Source of the DNA: Microbacterium sp. Leaf151
GTDB taxonomy: Bacteria; Actinomycetota; Actinomycetes; Actinomycetales; Microbacteriaceae
Reading direction: 5' to 3'
Length of the DNA: 64,000 nt
NCBI RefSeq assembly: GCF_001424225.1
Contig: NZ_LMOR01000003.1
Coordinates: 499,006-563,005, forward strand
Under the pieces are notes generated by a model, which saw nothing but the letters and a program-made list of their open reading frames with translations, searched no databases and was not told where the DNA came from. Below, in pieces: positions 8,900 to 17,168 of this stretch (positions are counted from its first letter, which is position 1; the number at the start of each line of letters is the position of its first letter). The position numbers and the translations under genes were made by a program.

Positions 8900-9181
8900 T
8901 CAGGAGGCCGAGGACGGAGCGGACGCCTTCGTTTCCGACTTCGATGATGTCGTGGATGACGACGAGTCGCCACTGCTTGCGCCCGAAGAGCTCGACGACG
9001 ACGATGCGCGCGAGTCGGTGCGGTAGAAGCCCGAGCCGTTGAACGTCACGCCGATCGACCCGTACTGCTTGCGCACCTCGCCGCCGCACTCGGGGCACTC
9101 GGTGAGGGCGGCGTCCGTGAAGGACTGCACGGTGTCGAAGCGGTGGCCGCACTGTTTGCAGGCGTAGGAATAGGTGGGCAT
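8900..9181 (-). CDS. FmdB-family zinc ribbon protein
   Basis: A 93-residue protein. The first 45 residues form a zinc ribbon with CxxC pairs at 8/11 and 29/32 (YACKQCGHRF and ECPECGG). This is followed by TFNGSGFYRTD and a low-complexity tail of Ser, Thr and Ala, which is usual for actinobacterial FmdB-like regulators. The name comes from the formamidase regulator, but the role of these small proteins is uncertain. It begins 17 bases after the formyl-THF ligase stop, so it belongs to that operon. Confidence 0.9.
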   Translation of the reverse strand: MPTYSYACKQCGHRFDTVQSFTDAALTECPECGGEVRKQYGSIGVTFNGSGFYRTDSRASSSSSSSGASSGDSSSSTTSSKSETKASAPSSAS

Positions 9182-9198
9182 GGTGTTCCTTCGGGTGT

Positions 9199-9795
9199 TC
9201 AGGCGGCGGGGTCCACGATCGACACCGTGCGCGTGGGGGTGACCACGCCGGTGACCGGCTGGTCGTGCACGTCGCGCGGCACGTCGTCGACGAACTCGGA
9301 GTCGAAGATGACCGCGTACACCGGCGGGCACTTCTCCATCGAGCCGAGGGTCTTGTCGAAGTAGCCACGGCCCCAGCCCAGGCGCATCCCGCGCTGGTCG
9401 ACGGCGGCGGCGGGGATGACGAGCAGATCGACGTCGTTGACCGCGATCGGTCCGAGCACGTCGCCGACGGGCTCGGGCAAACCGAACAGGCCCTCGGCGA
9501 TCTCGGCGTCGGGCGTGGCGACGCTCCAGTCGAGCAGGCCGTCCTCCCGCGTGATGGGAAGCAGCACCCGGATGCCGCGGGCGACCGCGTCGGCGACGAA
9601 GGCGTGCGTGCCCGGCTCGGTCGGTGTCGACAGAAAGCACGAGATGCTCCGGGCGCCGAGGCGTTCGACGAGGGCGTCGAGCTGGGCTTTCACCCCTGCC
9701 TCAGCCACCTCACGGGCGTGTGCGGACACCGTCTGCCGACGTTCGCGCAGGTCGGCGCGAAGCGCGCGTTTGGCCTGCTCGATGCGGTCCGCCAT
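9199..9795 (-). CDS. 5-formyltetrahydrofolate cyclo-ligase
   Basis: A 198-residue cytoplasmic enzyme that converts 5-formyl-THF to 5,10-methenyl-THF at the cost of ATP. Family marks are the N-terminal IEQAKRALRADLRERR, the IRVLLPITREDG segment and the substrate/ATP loop RLGWGRGYFDKTLG near residues 145-158. It heads the ligase-FmdB-MscL operon and is divergent from galU with only 56 bases between the starts, a neighbourhood that is well conserved in actinobacteria. Start at 9795 is the only reasonable ATG. Confidence 0.93.
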   Translation of the reverse strand: MADRIEQAKRALRADLRERRQTVSAHAREVAEAGVKAQLDALVERLGARSISCFLSTPTEPGTHAFVADAVARGIRVLLPITREDGLLDWSVATPDAEIAEGLFGLPEPVGDVLGPIAVNDVDLLVIPAAAVDQRGMRLGWGRGYFDKTLGSMEKCPPVYAVIFDSEFVDDVPRDVHDQPVTGVVTPTRTVSIVDPAA

Positions 9796-9851
9796 GCCGT
9801 TCAGTCTACGTGCGCGCGTGTTACAGCAGCGTCATCGGTCACCGCTAAGGT

Positions 9852-10748
9852 ATGCCCATGCCTCATAAGCCCTTCAAGGCCGTCATCCCGGCCGCCGGTC
9901 TCGGTACTCGCTTCCTCCCCGCCACGAAGGCGATGCCCAAAGAGATGCTCCCCGTCGTCGACAAGCCGGCGATCCAGTACGTCGTCGAAGAGGCCACCCA
10001 CGCGGGCATCGATGACGTCCTGATCATCATCGGCCGCAACAAGAACAACATCGCCAACCACTTCGACTCCATGCCCGAGCTCGAGGCGAAGCTGCGCGAG
10101 AAGGGCGACGACGACAAGCTCGCCAAGGTCGAGCACTCGTCCGACCTGGCCGACATCCACCTGGTCCGTCAGGGGGAGCCGCGTGGCCTCGGACACGCCG
10201 TGCTGCGTGCGCGCGCGCACGTGGGCGACCACCCGTTCGCCGTGCTTCTCGGCGACGACCTCATCGACGAGCGTGACCCCCTCCTCACCAAGATGATGGA
10301 GGAGTACGACAAGCGCGGCGCCACCGTGATCGCGCTCATGGAGGTCGACCCCGAGCACATCCACCTCTACGGTGTCGCTGCCGTCGAGCCCACCGATGAA
10401 GACGGTGTCGTCAAGGTCACCAAGCTCGTCGAGAAGCCCAAGGCCGAAGACGCCCCCTCCAACCTCGCGATCATCGGCCGCTACGTGCTCGGCCCCGACG
10501 TGTTCGGCGTCCTGGAGCACACGGAGCCCGGCAAGGGCGGCGAGATCCAGCTGACCGACGCGCTCGAAGAACTCGCGACCGGCGGCGGAGACGGCGGCGG
10601 CGTGTACGGCGTGGTGTTCCGCGGCCGTCGTTACGACACGGGTGACCGCGTCGACTACATCAAGGCCATCGTGCAGCTCGCGGCCGACCGTGACGACCTG
10701 GGTCCGGCCCTGCGTCCGTGGTTCAAGGAGTTCGCGCAGGGTCTGTGA
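9852..10748 (+). CDS. galU: UTP-glucose-1-phosphate uridylyltransferase
   Basis: A 298-residue nucleotidyltransferase that makes UDP-glucose for cell-envelope glycans. The N-terminal nucleotide-binding loop AAGLGTRFLPATKAMPKEML (about residues 14-33) is diagnostic; later come the DKPAIQYVVEEA segment, the GDDLID metal site near 135 and GEIQLTDALEEL. The second ATG at 9858 has slightly better spacing from the upstream AAGG and may be the true start. The downstream acetyltransferase may begin within the stop codon. Confidence 0.95.
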   Translation: MPMPHKPFKAVIPAAGLGTRFLPATKAMPKEMLPVVDKPAIQYVVEEATHAGIDDVLIIIGRNKNNIANHFDSMPELEAKLREKGDDDKLAKVEHSSDLADIHLVRQGEPRGLGHAVLRARAHVGDHPFAVLLGDDLIDERDPLLTKMMEEYDKRGATVIALMEVDPEHIHLYGVAAVEPTDEDGVVKVTKLVEKPKAEDAPSNLAIIGRYVLGPDVFGVLEHTEPGKGGEIQLTDALEELATGGGDGGGVYGVVFRGRRYDTGDRVDYIKAIVQLAADRDDLGPALRPWFKEFAQGL

Positions 10749-10762
10749 CCCCGCCCGCTTCC

Positions 10763-11386
10763 ATGGATCTCTCCGTCCCACGGCGGCACGGCGAGGTGTC
10801 GATACGCCTCATCCGCAATCGTGACGCGCGCGTCCTTCAGCAGCAGCTGACCGACAACCGCTCGTGGTTGCGCCGCTGGGAGGCGACGAGCCCCGACGGC
10901 CCGGTGTCGTTCGACATGCGCCTCGGGATACGGCGGCTTCTCCAGCAGTACCGAGACGGCCTCGGCGTCCCCTTCGTCATGGAGTGGAACGACGAGGTCG
11001 CCGGTCAGCTGAACGTCTGGGGTGTCTCGCGAGGGTCCCTCGCCTCGGCCACGATCGGGTACTGGGTGGCCGAGGCGTACGCCGGTCGCGGCATCACGAC
11101 GGTCTCCGTCGCGATGGCGACCGACGTCTGCTTCACCGCCCTGAATCTGCACCGGGTCGAAATCTGCATCCGCCCTGAGAACCACGCGAGTCTGCGCGTG
11201 GTCGAGAAGCTCGGCTTCCGGTACGAGGGACTGCGTCGGCGGTACATCCACATCGACGGGGACTGGCGCGACCACTACTCCTTCGCGCTCGTGCGCGAAG
11301 AAGTGCCCTACGGCGTGCTCGATCGCTGGAACCGCGGCCAGGTGCCCCCCGACGCGGCGCGCGTGCCTCCGTCCGACCGCATCTGA
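10763..11386 (+). CDS. GNAT-family N-acetyltransferase, RimJ/RimL-like
   Basis: A 207-residue acetyltransferase of the RimJ/RimL branch: SIRLIRNRD near the N-terminus, the acetyl-CoA pyrophosphate loop region YWVAEAYAGRGITTVSVAMA (about 96-115) and the NHASLRVVEKLGFRYEG motif. These enzymes acetylate ribosomal protein N-termini or small amines; the substrate here is unknown. An in-frame GTG at 10745 overlaps the galU stop as GTGA and would add six residues. Either way it is co-transcribed with galU. Confidence 0.85.
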   Translation: MDLSVPRRHGEVSIRLIRNRDARVLQQQLTDNRSWLRRWEATSPDGPVSFDMRLGIRRLLQQYRDGLGVPFVMEWNDEVAGQLNVWGVSRGSLASATIGYWVAEAYAGRGITTVSVAMATDVCFTALNLHRVEICIRPENHASLRVVEKLGFRYEGLRRRYIHIDGDWRDHYSFALVREEVPYGVLDRWNRGQVPPDAARVPPSDRI

Positions 11387-11473
11387 GCGTTCTTGCGCGC
11401 GGATGGCCGGATGGTCCCGACGACACGCGGAGGGATGCCGCTCTGTGATCGCTCGGTGACCTAGCTTTGTCCC

Positions 11474-12559
11474 ATGGGTGGGCAGGTTCTGAGCGGTGGC
11501 GTGATCGTCTTCGTCGCGGTCGCGTTGTGGTTGGTCTACCTGTTGCCGTCGTGGCAGAGCCGGCACCGTTTCACGTCCGCCGAGCGCAACGCCGTCCGCC
11601 TCAACCAGGCCCTCCGGGTGCTCGCCGAGACCGCCGAGGCCCCGCGTGAGGTGCAGCTCGAGCTGACCGCCCGCACGGCCCATCAGCAGCAGAAGCTCGC
11701 GCGGCAGGTGCAAGCCGACAAGGCGCGCACCGAACTCGCGGCGGCGAAAGCGCGTCTCGAGGTCGCCCGGCTCGAGGGCGCTCGCGAGCGTGACCTCGTC
11801 AGAGAGCAGCGTGCGGCAGGGGTCGAGGTGGCTCGTGCCGAGCGTGCTGCCGCGCTCGAGGTCGCTCGCGCCGAGCGTGCCGCGGCCCTCGAAATCGCCC
11901 GCGCCGAGCAGGCCGCGGCCCTCGAGAAGACGCGGGCGCAGAAGGCCGCCGCGCTCGAACGCGCTCACGCCGAACGTCAGGCGGTCGAGGTCCGGCCGGA
12001 GGCCCGCCGCGCGCAGGCTCGCCGCCGCTTCCGCCGCGCCGTCGCTCTTGTCGCTCTCGCCGGAGTCGTCGCGGCCGTGATCGGCATCGTGCAGGTCGTC
12101 GGGGGAGCGGCTCCGCTGCTCCTGGTGACGGGCGCCGCCGTCATCGTGGCATCCCTCGTCGTCCTCCGGCGGGTCACGGTCATCGCCGCGCGCCGCGCGG
12201 TGCGCCCTGCCGAAGTGTCCGTCACCCGTTCCGTCGCCCCCGAGCTGCAGGACGTGCCGCTCGTGCCGACGCCGCGCCCCACGTGGACACCCCGGGAACT
12301 TCCCCGGCCCCTCGTCGCGTCGGCCGGCTCGCGTGCGGCCGCCGTCGTCGACGAGCAGATGGCTCGCGAGGCGCTGCGTGCAGCCGCCCGTGAGGAAGCC
12401 GCTCGGGAGATCGCCGCCGAGCAGGCGCCGACCCCGATCGAGACGGTGCGTCCGGCCGCCGCCGCTCCCTCGCCGTACGCGGCCATGGGCTACGTCGACG
12501 ACAGCGAGATCGAGGACCACGTGCGCCACCTCCTCGAGCGTCGCGCGTCGGGCCAGTAA
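11474..12559 (+). CDS. Membrane-anchored coiled-coil protein with hendecad repeats
   Basis: A 361-residue protein of unknown function. It has an N-terminal membrane helix (about residues 9-25), a long charged helix with five 11-residue repeats of the type VEVARAERAAA (codons 117-171), two adjacent membrane helices (about 193-240), and a cytoplasmic tail ending DDSEIEDHVRHLLERRASGQ. Eleven-residue periodicity favours a right-handed coiled coil. It lies between galU and tRNA-Ala. It resembles an uncharacterised family often found in Microbacteriaceae (recollection). The DNA repeats are 33 bases long and diverged, so they look old. Confidence 0.7.
   Translation: MGGQVLSGGVIVFVAVALWLVYLLPSWQSRHRFTSAERNAVRLNQALRVLAETAEAPREVQLELTARTAHQQQKLARQVQADKARTELAAAKARLEVARLEGARERDLVREQRAAGVEVARAERAAALEVARAERAAALEIARAEQAAALEKTRAQKAAALERAHAERQAVEVRPEARRAQARRRFRRAVALVALAGVVAAVIGIVQVVGGAAPLLLVTGAAVIVASLVVLRRVTVIAARRAVRPAEVSVTRSVAPELQDVPLVPTPRPTWTPRELPRPLVASAGSRAAAVVDEQMAREALRAAAREEAAREIAAEQAPTPIETVRPAAAAPSPYAAMGYVDDSEIEDHVRHLLERRASGQ
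11822..11986 (+). repeat. Five in-frame 33-bp repeats
   Basis: Five consecutive 33-base units encode the hendecads VEVARAERAAA, LEVARAERAAA, LEIARAEQAAA, LEKTRAQKAAA and LERAHAERQAV. Units two and three are closest; the others have drifted. Confidence 0.75.
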
Positions 12560-12773
12560 CACACCCCTTGGGGCTGGCCTTGGTGGCAGCGTCGCGGCTT
12601 CAGGCCTCCGACCACTGGCCCCAGGCGACTGCCGGTCACCCGGCTCACCGTGGCGTCTCGGCGCGGGGGAAGGGGCTCGCCGGAACGCTCCCTCGGGAAC
12701 GCGGTGCGACGCGCCCGACGTGCAGGCGCGTCGGGTGGCGCGCGGGCGCCGTGATAGTGTTTACGAGGTTTCC

Positions 12774-12849
12774 GGGCCTGTGGCGCAGTTGGTAGCGCGC
12801 CTCGTTCGCATCGAGGAGGTCAGGGGTTCGAATCCCCTCAGGTCCACCA
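12774..12849 (+). tRNA. tRNA-Ala (anticodon CGC)
   Basis: A complete 76-nt cloverleaf. The acceptor stem GGGCCTG pairs with CAGGTCC (one G-T pair), there is a D-arm with GGTAGCGC, the anticodon stem CCTCG/CGAGG holds the loop TTCGCAT with anticodon CGC, the T-arm is GGGGTTCGAATCCCC, and discriminator A is followed by an encoded CCA. It decodes GCG. Confidence 0.95.
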
Positions 12850-12887
12850 ATTCGTCTCTGAGACGAGCGGCTGCTCCGCATCTGTCG

Positions 12888-12923
12888 AACACGGCGCCCC
12901 GCCTCATGGCGGGGCGCCGTGTT
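12888..12923 (+). terminator. Strong terminator hairpin after tRNA-Ala
   Basis: A perfect 16-bp stem (12888-12903 with 12908-12923) and a TCAT loop, 38 bases after the tRNA. The closing TGTT followed by CATTC gives a weak U-containing tail. Confidence 0.85.
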
Positions 12924-13039
12924 CATTCACGCTTCTCCCACGCCGGCCACCACATCGCTGCGACCCGCCTGTGGCTTCGGCGTCCAGTCCTCCGGTTTGC
13001 TGCTCACGGGGCCTTCGTCGTCTCGGTGCGCTTCCGGAC

Positions 13040-13173
13040 GAGCTGAGACGCACGACGCATTCTTCTCGGTGCTCGCGATCGTCGGAATCGCTGCCGGCGT
13101 TCTTTTCATCGTGTTCTCGCCACTCATCCGGCGCTCGCTCGCGGCCACCGGCTTCGGAGAGATCATCTACTGA
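13040..13173 (+). pseudogene. Possible C-terminal remnant of a POT/MFS-type transporter
   Basis: The last 40 or so codons of a short open frame read AFFSVLAIVGIAAGVLFIVFS followed by PLIRRSLAATGF. This looks like the final membrane helix and basic tail of a POT-family peptide transporter. No start codon with a ribosome site, and no further transporter sequence, lies upstream before the tRNA terminator. The stretch 12850-13335 otherwise holds no recognisable gene. Identification rests on one helix and is tentative. Confidence 0.35.
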
Positions 13174-13335
13174 CCGTCTGATCGCGCGCGCAGTGTGCGC
13201 CGCACGTGCGCGGCCTGAACGATCAGGCACCGTTGTCACCCTCGGGGGAGGGGGCGTCGGGGGAAAGGGCGGGATGACGTGTGGGGTGAAGCCGAGCCGC
13301 AACTTTCCCTTTTGCAACGGAGGAGTCGGGAGGTC

Positions 13336-14415
13336 TCAGTCTTCGACGAGGTGGGGCCAGGTGGTCGCGAAGTAGGTCACGAACGGCTCCGCGAGTTTTT
13401 CCGCGCGGAGGTGCTCTCGTGTCACAGGGAACGACGGTGCGCGATAGCCGGCGTCGGCAATTGCCCGATGAGCGAAGGACTGGTCGGCGATGGCGCCTTT
13501 GCCGATGTAGGCCAGGTCGACCCCCTGGTCGAGTGCCCGCTGCACTGCTGCGGCGCTCGCCAGTTGTCCGGCTACACCGACGGCTGTTCCGTGGCGTGGC
13601 AGGTCGAGGAAGTGCTCGAGGAGTGTGCGGCTCCCCTCGGGAGCGTTCGCGGGGAGCTTGGCGACATCCCACAACGACAGGTCGAGGATGTCGATGTCTC
13701 CGCCGGCCAGGAGCTCGCGGACGAGCTCGACCATGTCCGCCAAGACCACTCCGTGACGTTCGACGGACAGCCTGAGTCCTACGTGAAAGTCCGGGCCGGT
13801 GATTTCCCGGATCGCGCGGACGACCTCCTTCACGAAGCGGGCACGACCCGCAGAGTCGCTCCCGTACCCGTCCGTGCGGAGGTTGCTCGAGGCATCGAGG
13901 AACTGGCCGACCAGGTAGCCGTGGCCTCCGTGAACTTCGATACCGTCCATTCCGGCTTTCTCAGCCCGGGCGGCGGCCGTGGAGAAGTCTTCAACCGCTC
14001 GGTGCACCTCACCGGTCGTCATGCTTCTCGCCCCGGTCTGCGCATCGTCCCAGGGACCCACGACTTCCTGTCCGGAGAGTGTTCTCTCCGCTCGGACGCC
14101 TCCGTGATGGAGCTGCAGCGAGGAACGAGCACCCGCGGCGGACAGAGCGGCGGCAAGGCGCTCCAACCCGGGCAGGTGCTTGTCAGAGGAGACACCGAGC
14201 TGGCCTGGCCAGACCTGTCCGGCCGGGTGCACGTACGCGGCCGCCGTCTGCAGGAGGCCGAATCCTCCTTCAGCGCGGGCGCCCAGCCAGGCGAGCTCGT
14301 CTTCTGACAGCGTCCCGTCTGGGTTGCTCTGTTGGTTTGTCATGGGCGCGAGGACCAAACGATTGGGCAGAGTACGCCCGTTGCGCAGTCCCAGCGGGTC
14401 GGACAGATTCGTCAT
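13336..14415 (-). CDS. NADH:flavin oxidoreductase, Old Yellow Enzyme family
   Basis: A 359-residue FMN-dependent TIM-barrel enzyme. N-terminal LPNRLVLAPMTNQQSNPDG carries the FMN-binding start, QLHHGG (about 100) and the GIEVHGGHGYLVGQFL motif (about 160-175) hold the FMN and substrate residues, and AYIGKGAI near 310 is the phosphate-binding end. The usual HxxH/N substrate pair is represented by HGGHGY. OYE enzymes reduce activated alkenes, quinones or nitro groups; the native substrate is unknown. It starts about 70 bases after the ArsR-type gene on the same strand and is probably controlled by it. Confidence 0.88.
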   Translation of the reverse strand: MTNLSDPLGLRNGRTLPNRLVLAPMTNQQSNPDGTLSEDELAWLGARAEGGFGLLQTAAAYVHPAGQVWPGQLGVSSDKHLPGLERLAAALSAAGARSSLQLHHGGVRAERTLSGQEVVGPWDDAQTGARSMTTGEVHRAVEDFSTAAARAEKAGMDGIEVHGGHGYLVGQFLDASSNLRTDGYGSDSAGRARFVKEVVRAIREITGPDFHVGLRLSVERHGVVLADMVELVRELLAGGDIDILDLSLWDVAKLPANAPEGSRTLLEHFLDLPRHGTAVGVAGQLASAAAVQRALDQGVDLAYIGKGAIADQSFAHRAIADAGYRAPSFPVTREHLRAEKLAEPFVTYFATTWPHLVED

Positions 14416-14485
14416 GCGGCTCCTGTCGGGTAGGAATTTGCCTTGCCGGGCAAACAGAACTGGTTTCCTGGTCGTGCGGGCGTAT

Positions 14486-14824
14486 TCAGAGTGCCGAGTC
14501 CAGCGTGGCTTTCAGACGCTCGATTGCGTCCTCGTTGCGGGCGAAGTATGTCCACTGCCCGACGCGAGTGGTCTGTACGAGTCCGGCATCGGCGAGGGTA
14601 GCCATGAACTGGGAGGCTGTTGACTGAGATATCTCGCAGCGCTTCCTGATACTCGACACGCACACACCGAAGTGGGTTGCATCGACCTTTTGCTCCTCGA
14701 AGTTCGAGACGGGGTCGCGCAGCCACTGCAAGATCGCGAGCCGGTGGGGGTTTGACAGCGCACGCAACGCGACGAGCATGTCATCTTGCGGCAGCTCGGC
14801 CTTGGTGTCCTCATGGATGCTCAC
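14486..14824 (-). CDS. ArsR/SmtB-type winged-helix regulator
   Basis: A 112-residue winged-helix DNA-binding protein: LRALSNPHRLAILQWLRDP, then the recognition helix region ISQSTASQFMATLADAGLVQ, then a wing with RVGQWTYFARNEDA. The metal-binding CxC of ArsR/SmtB is absent, so an organic or redox effector is more likely. It precedes the OYE gene on the same strand and is divergent from the esterase at 14911, with 86 bases between the starts, so both may be under its control. Confidence 0.85.
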   Translation of the reverse strand: MSIHEDTKAELPQDDMLVALRALSNPHRLAILQWLRDPVSNFEEQKVDATHFGVCVSSIRKRCEISQSTASQFMATLADAGLVQTTRVGQWTYFARNEDAIERLKATLDSAL

Positions 14825-14910
14825 TCTCGAAATACTACTCCCGTATCGGCAAATCGCAATTTACCGATTTGATGCTACGGTTGGGGTCGTCCCCGAGGAA
14901 AGGAACGATC

Positions 14911-15837
14911 ATGCCCGTCACCCCAGAAGCTGCAGCCGCAGTTCAGCGTTGGAGCTCCAGCCTGGCCGCCCTTCCGCCCTTGATGCGCGGAGAACCGTCT
15001 GAGACGACGCTCGAGGCGGTCCGGAGCGCCTACGACGCGATCCTTGGGGCTCATCCCGCCCCCGGAGGAATCAGCATCCAAGAGATCGATATGGGAGGAG
15101 TGCCGGGGATCGTGGTGACCCCGAAGACCGTCGAGACGGGGCGCACGCTGTTTTACATCCATGGCGGCGCTTACATCGTCGGGAGCCCGGCGGGCTATCA
15201 CGGACTTGCCGGGAACCTCGCGCTTCGCCTCAAAGCACGCGTGTTCCTCCCGCACTACCGGCTCGCTCCTGAGTTCCCGTTCCCGACGCCTCTCAATGAC
15301 ACAGTGAGCGCTTACCGGTGGTTGTTGGACCAGGGCCAGGACCCCGAGCATCTGATGGTCGCCGGAGACTCTGCCGGCGGCGCAATGACGGTCACCGTCA
15401 TGACGAAGGCCCGCGACCTCGGCTTGAGCCTGCCTGCAGCGGGGGTGGCGTTCTCGCCCTGGGCGAATCTGGAACATACAGGTGCGTCGATGACGAACAG
15501 GGAAGGCCTCGACCCGCTGAACAGCAAGGAAGTCCTCGACCTTCTGGCGCGCTCATTCCTCGATGGGGAACTGCCCAACAACCCTGATGCGTCGCCGGTC
15601 TTTGCTGACGTTCGCGGCCTACCTCCGATCCTCGTCACCATTGGCGAAAGCGAATTGATGCTCAGCGACGCTATGCGCCTGGCCGTTCACCTCGCGGAGA
15701 ATCGTGTGCGAGTGAGCCTTGATGTGTGGCCCGGAATGTTTCACGTCTGGCAGATGCACCACGACCAGCTGCCCGAAGCTCGACGGGCCCTCGACGACGC
15801 CGCCCGCTTCCTGCTCCAGGCGCTGCCCACCCGCTGA
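14911..15837 (+). CDS. Alpha/beta hydrolase, hormone-sensitive-lipase type
   Basis: A 308-residue carboxylesterase. The oxyanion-hole motif HGGAY is followed by the nucleophile elbow GDSAGG (Ser near residue 154), an acidic residue in GESELMLSDA (about 255) and the catalytic His in MFHVWQ (about 280). HSL-family enzymes hydrolyse short acyl esters. The ATG at 14911 sits behind AGGAAAGGA. It is divergent from the ArsR-type regulator and was probably acquired or kept together with the OYE reductase for xenobiotic turnover (inference). Confidence 0.9.
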   Translation: MPVTPEAAAAVQRWSSSLAALPPLMRGEPSETTLEAVRSAYDAILGAHPAPGGISIQEIDMGGVPGIVVTPKTVETGRTLFYIHGGAYIVGSPAGYHGLAGNLALRLKARVFLPHYRLAPEFPFPTPLNDTVSAYRWLLDQGQDPEHLMVAGDSAGGAMTVTVMTKARDLGLSLPAAGVAFSPWANLEHTGASMTNREGLDPLNSKEVLDLLARSFLDGELPNNPDASPVFADVRGLPPILVTIGESELMLSDAMRLAVHLAENRVRVSLDVWPGMFHVWQMHHDQLPEARRALDDAARFLLQALPTR

Positions 15838-16122
15838 GTGCCCCCACGGGCCCGGTCGGTTCTGGAACCATTCTTCGCCCAGTTACCCGAGATCTGAGGT
15901 GGGCCTCCGGAACGGGTTCGGCGGCCAGCGGGCGTCATTTTCACCGGCACGCGTCCGCCGCCCATAAGTCGGTCGGCAAGCGCGTCGGAGTAGCTGGTTT
16001 CCGCGGAGCGATCGTTCTTAGGTTTGATTGCTCGATCGCGGCATCTTGCAATCGTTCGATGGCAGTTCGATAGCGCCTACGTCGAGCTCACGTGAAATCT
16101 GTCAGAGGTCACGCAGGATCGC

Positions 16123-17007
16123 TCAGTCTTTCTGCCTTAGTCCGGTTGGGGTGGTGTCAAAGTGCTCGTTGATGGCGCGGCGGAGGCTGCTTGCGCCGGT
16201 GAATCCGCACAAGGCGGCGATTTCAAGAATGGAGCTGCTCGAGTTTTGCAGCAGACCCAATGCTCTCTGGGCTCGACGTTGGCGGATCGTATACGCCGGC
16301 GTCGTCCGCTCACGAGCGAAGATCGCGTGCACGCCTCTCTCCGAGAGGTGGTGCTGGCGCGCGAGGAATGCCACGTTCAGCCGGGGGTTGTCGAGGTTAC
16401 CCTCGATCGTGGTGAGCATCGCAGCATGTTGAGCACGCGAAGTCTGGACACGTCCAGCTCGCCCTGCCGCAGCTCCGAGGAGCGCACCCAGTAGCTCGAT
16501 CTCGACGCGTTCCTCGCCAGCGAGCTCGCGCGCTCCGGCGGTGTTCCTGCTGAACACCAGGCGGCTCCACGTCCTCCCGATGACGTCGTCGATAGGGATT
16601 CTGGCGCTGAGCGCACTGTCGAGCTGTGCCTCGGTAAGTGGAAGCAGATCCCGAGGTATTCGCTGGATCGTCGATGCGTAGGGCCCGGCGTGCTCGAGCC
16701 GGTAAGGGCGATCCGAACGATATGCGATGCACCGGCCGGCGACCGCGTAGGTGCTCGTGCGGCCCTGGGTGAGGGTGGTTGCCCCTCGGGTTTGGAGTGC
16801 GACGAACACCATCGCTGGCGCGTCCGTACGCGCACGCTCGATCGTGCAGGCAGACGAGGCCACATTGGTGAGGGAGGTGTGCGTGCCCAGGCGCGTGCGC
16901 ATGGTGCCGATGAAGTCGGGTGCAATGCGGGTGACCTCGACCGGCACGAAAGACCGACTGGCGAGGTCAGCCCAGCTGTCTTTGTCGCGCACGAGGATTT
17001 CGGGCAT
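16123..17007 (-). CDS. AraC-family transcriptional regulator
   Basis: A 294-residue regulator. The N-terminal about 170 residues look like an AraC-binding-domain type sensor (FVALQTRGATTLTQGRTSTY), and the last 100 residues contain the double helix-turn-helix with HHLSERGVHAIF, the linker RRAQRALGLL and the second helix pair ILEIAALCGFTGASSLRRAI. It is divergent from the nitrilase gene with 161 bases between the starts, so it is the obvious regulator of that gene. Downstream, 15838-16122 has no gene. Confidence 0.87.
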   Translation of the reverse strand: MPEILVRDKDSWADLASRSFVPVEVTRIAPDFIGTMRTRLGTHTSLTNVASSACTIERARTDAPAMVFVALQTRGATTLTQGRTSTYAVAGRCIAYRSDRPYRLEHAGPYASTIQRIPRDLLPLTEAQLDSALSARIPIDDVIGRTWSRLVFSRNTAGARELAGEERVEIELLGALLGAAAGRAGRVQTSRAQHAAMLTTIEGNLDNPRLNVAFLARQHHLSERGVHAIFARERTTPAYTIRQRRAQRALGLLQNSSSSILEIAALCGFTGASSLRRAINEHFDTTPTGLRQKD

Positions 17008-17168
17008 GTCTCATCGTCGGCTACCCGCGTTTCGAGCGCATCTCCGCGCGGCGACGACACTGTTGCCGCAGGCGTTCTTGTGCGGGATCTGCGCGATGGG
17101 CTGCGGTTTTTGCCTCTCTTGCTGCGTGCGACCGCTCCTACGATCGAAGCAGGCCGGAGGAGACACGG

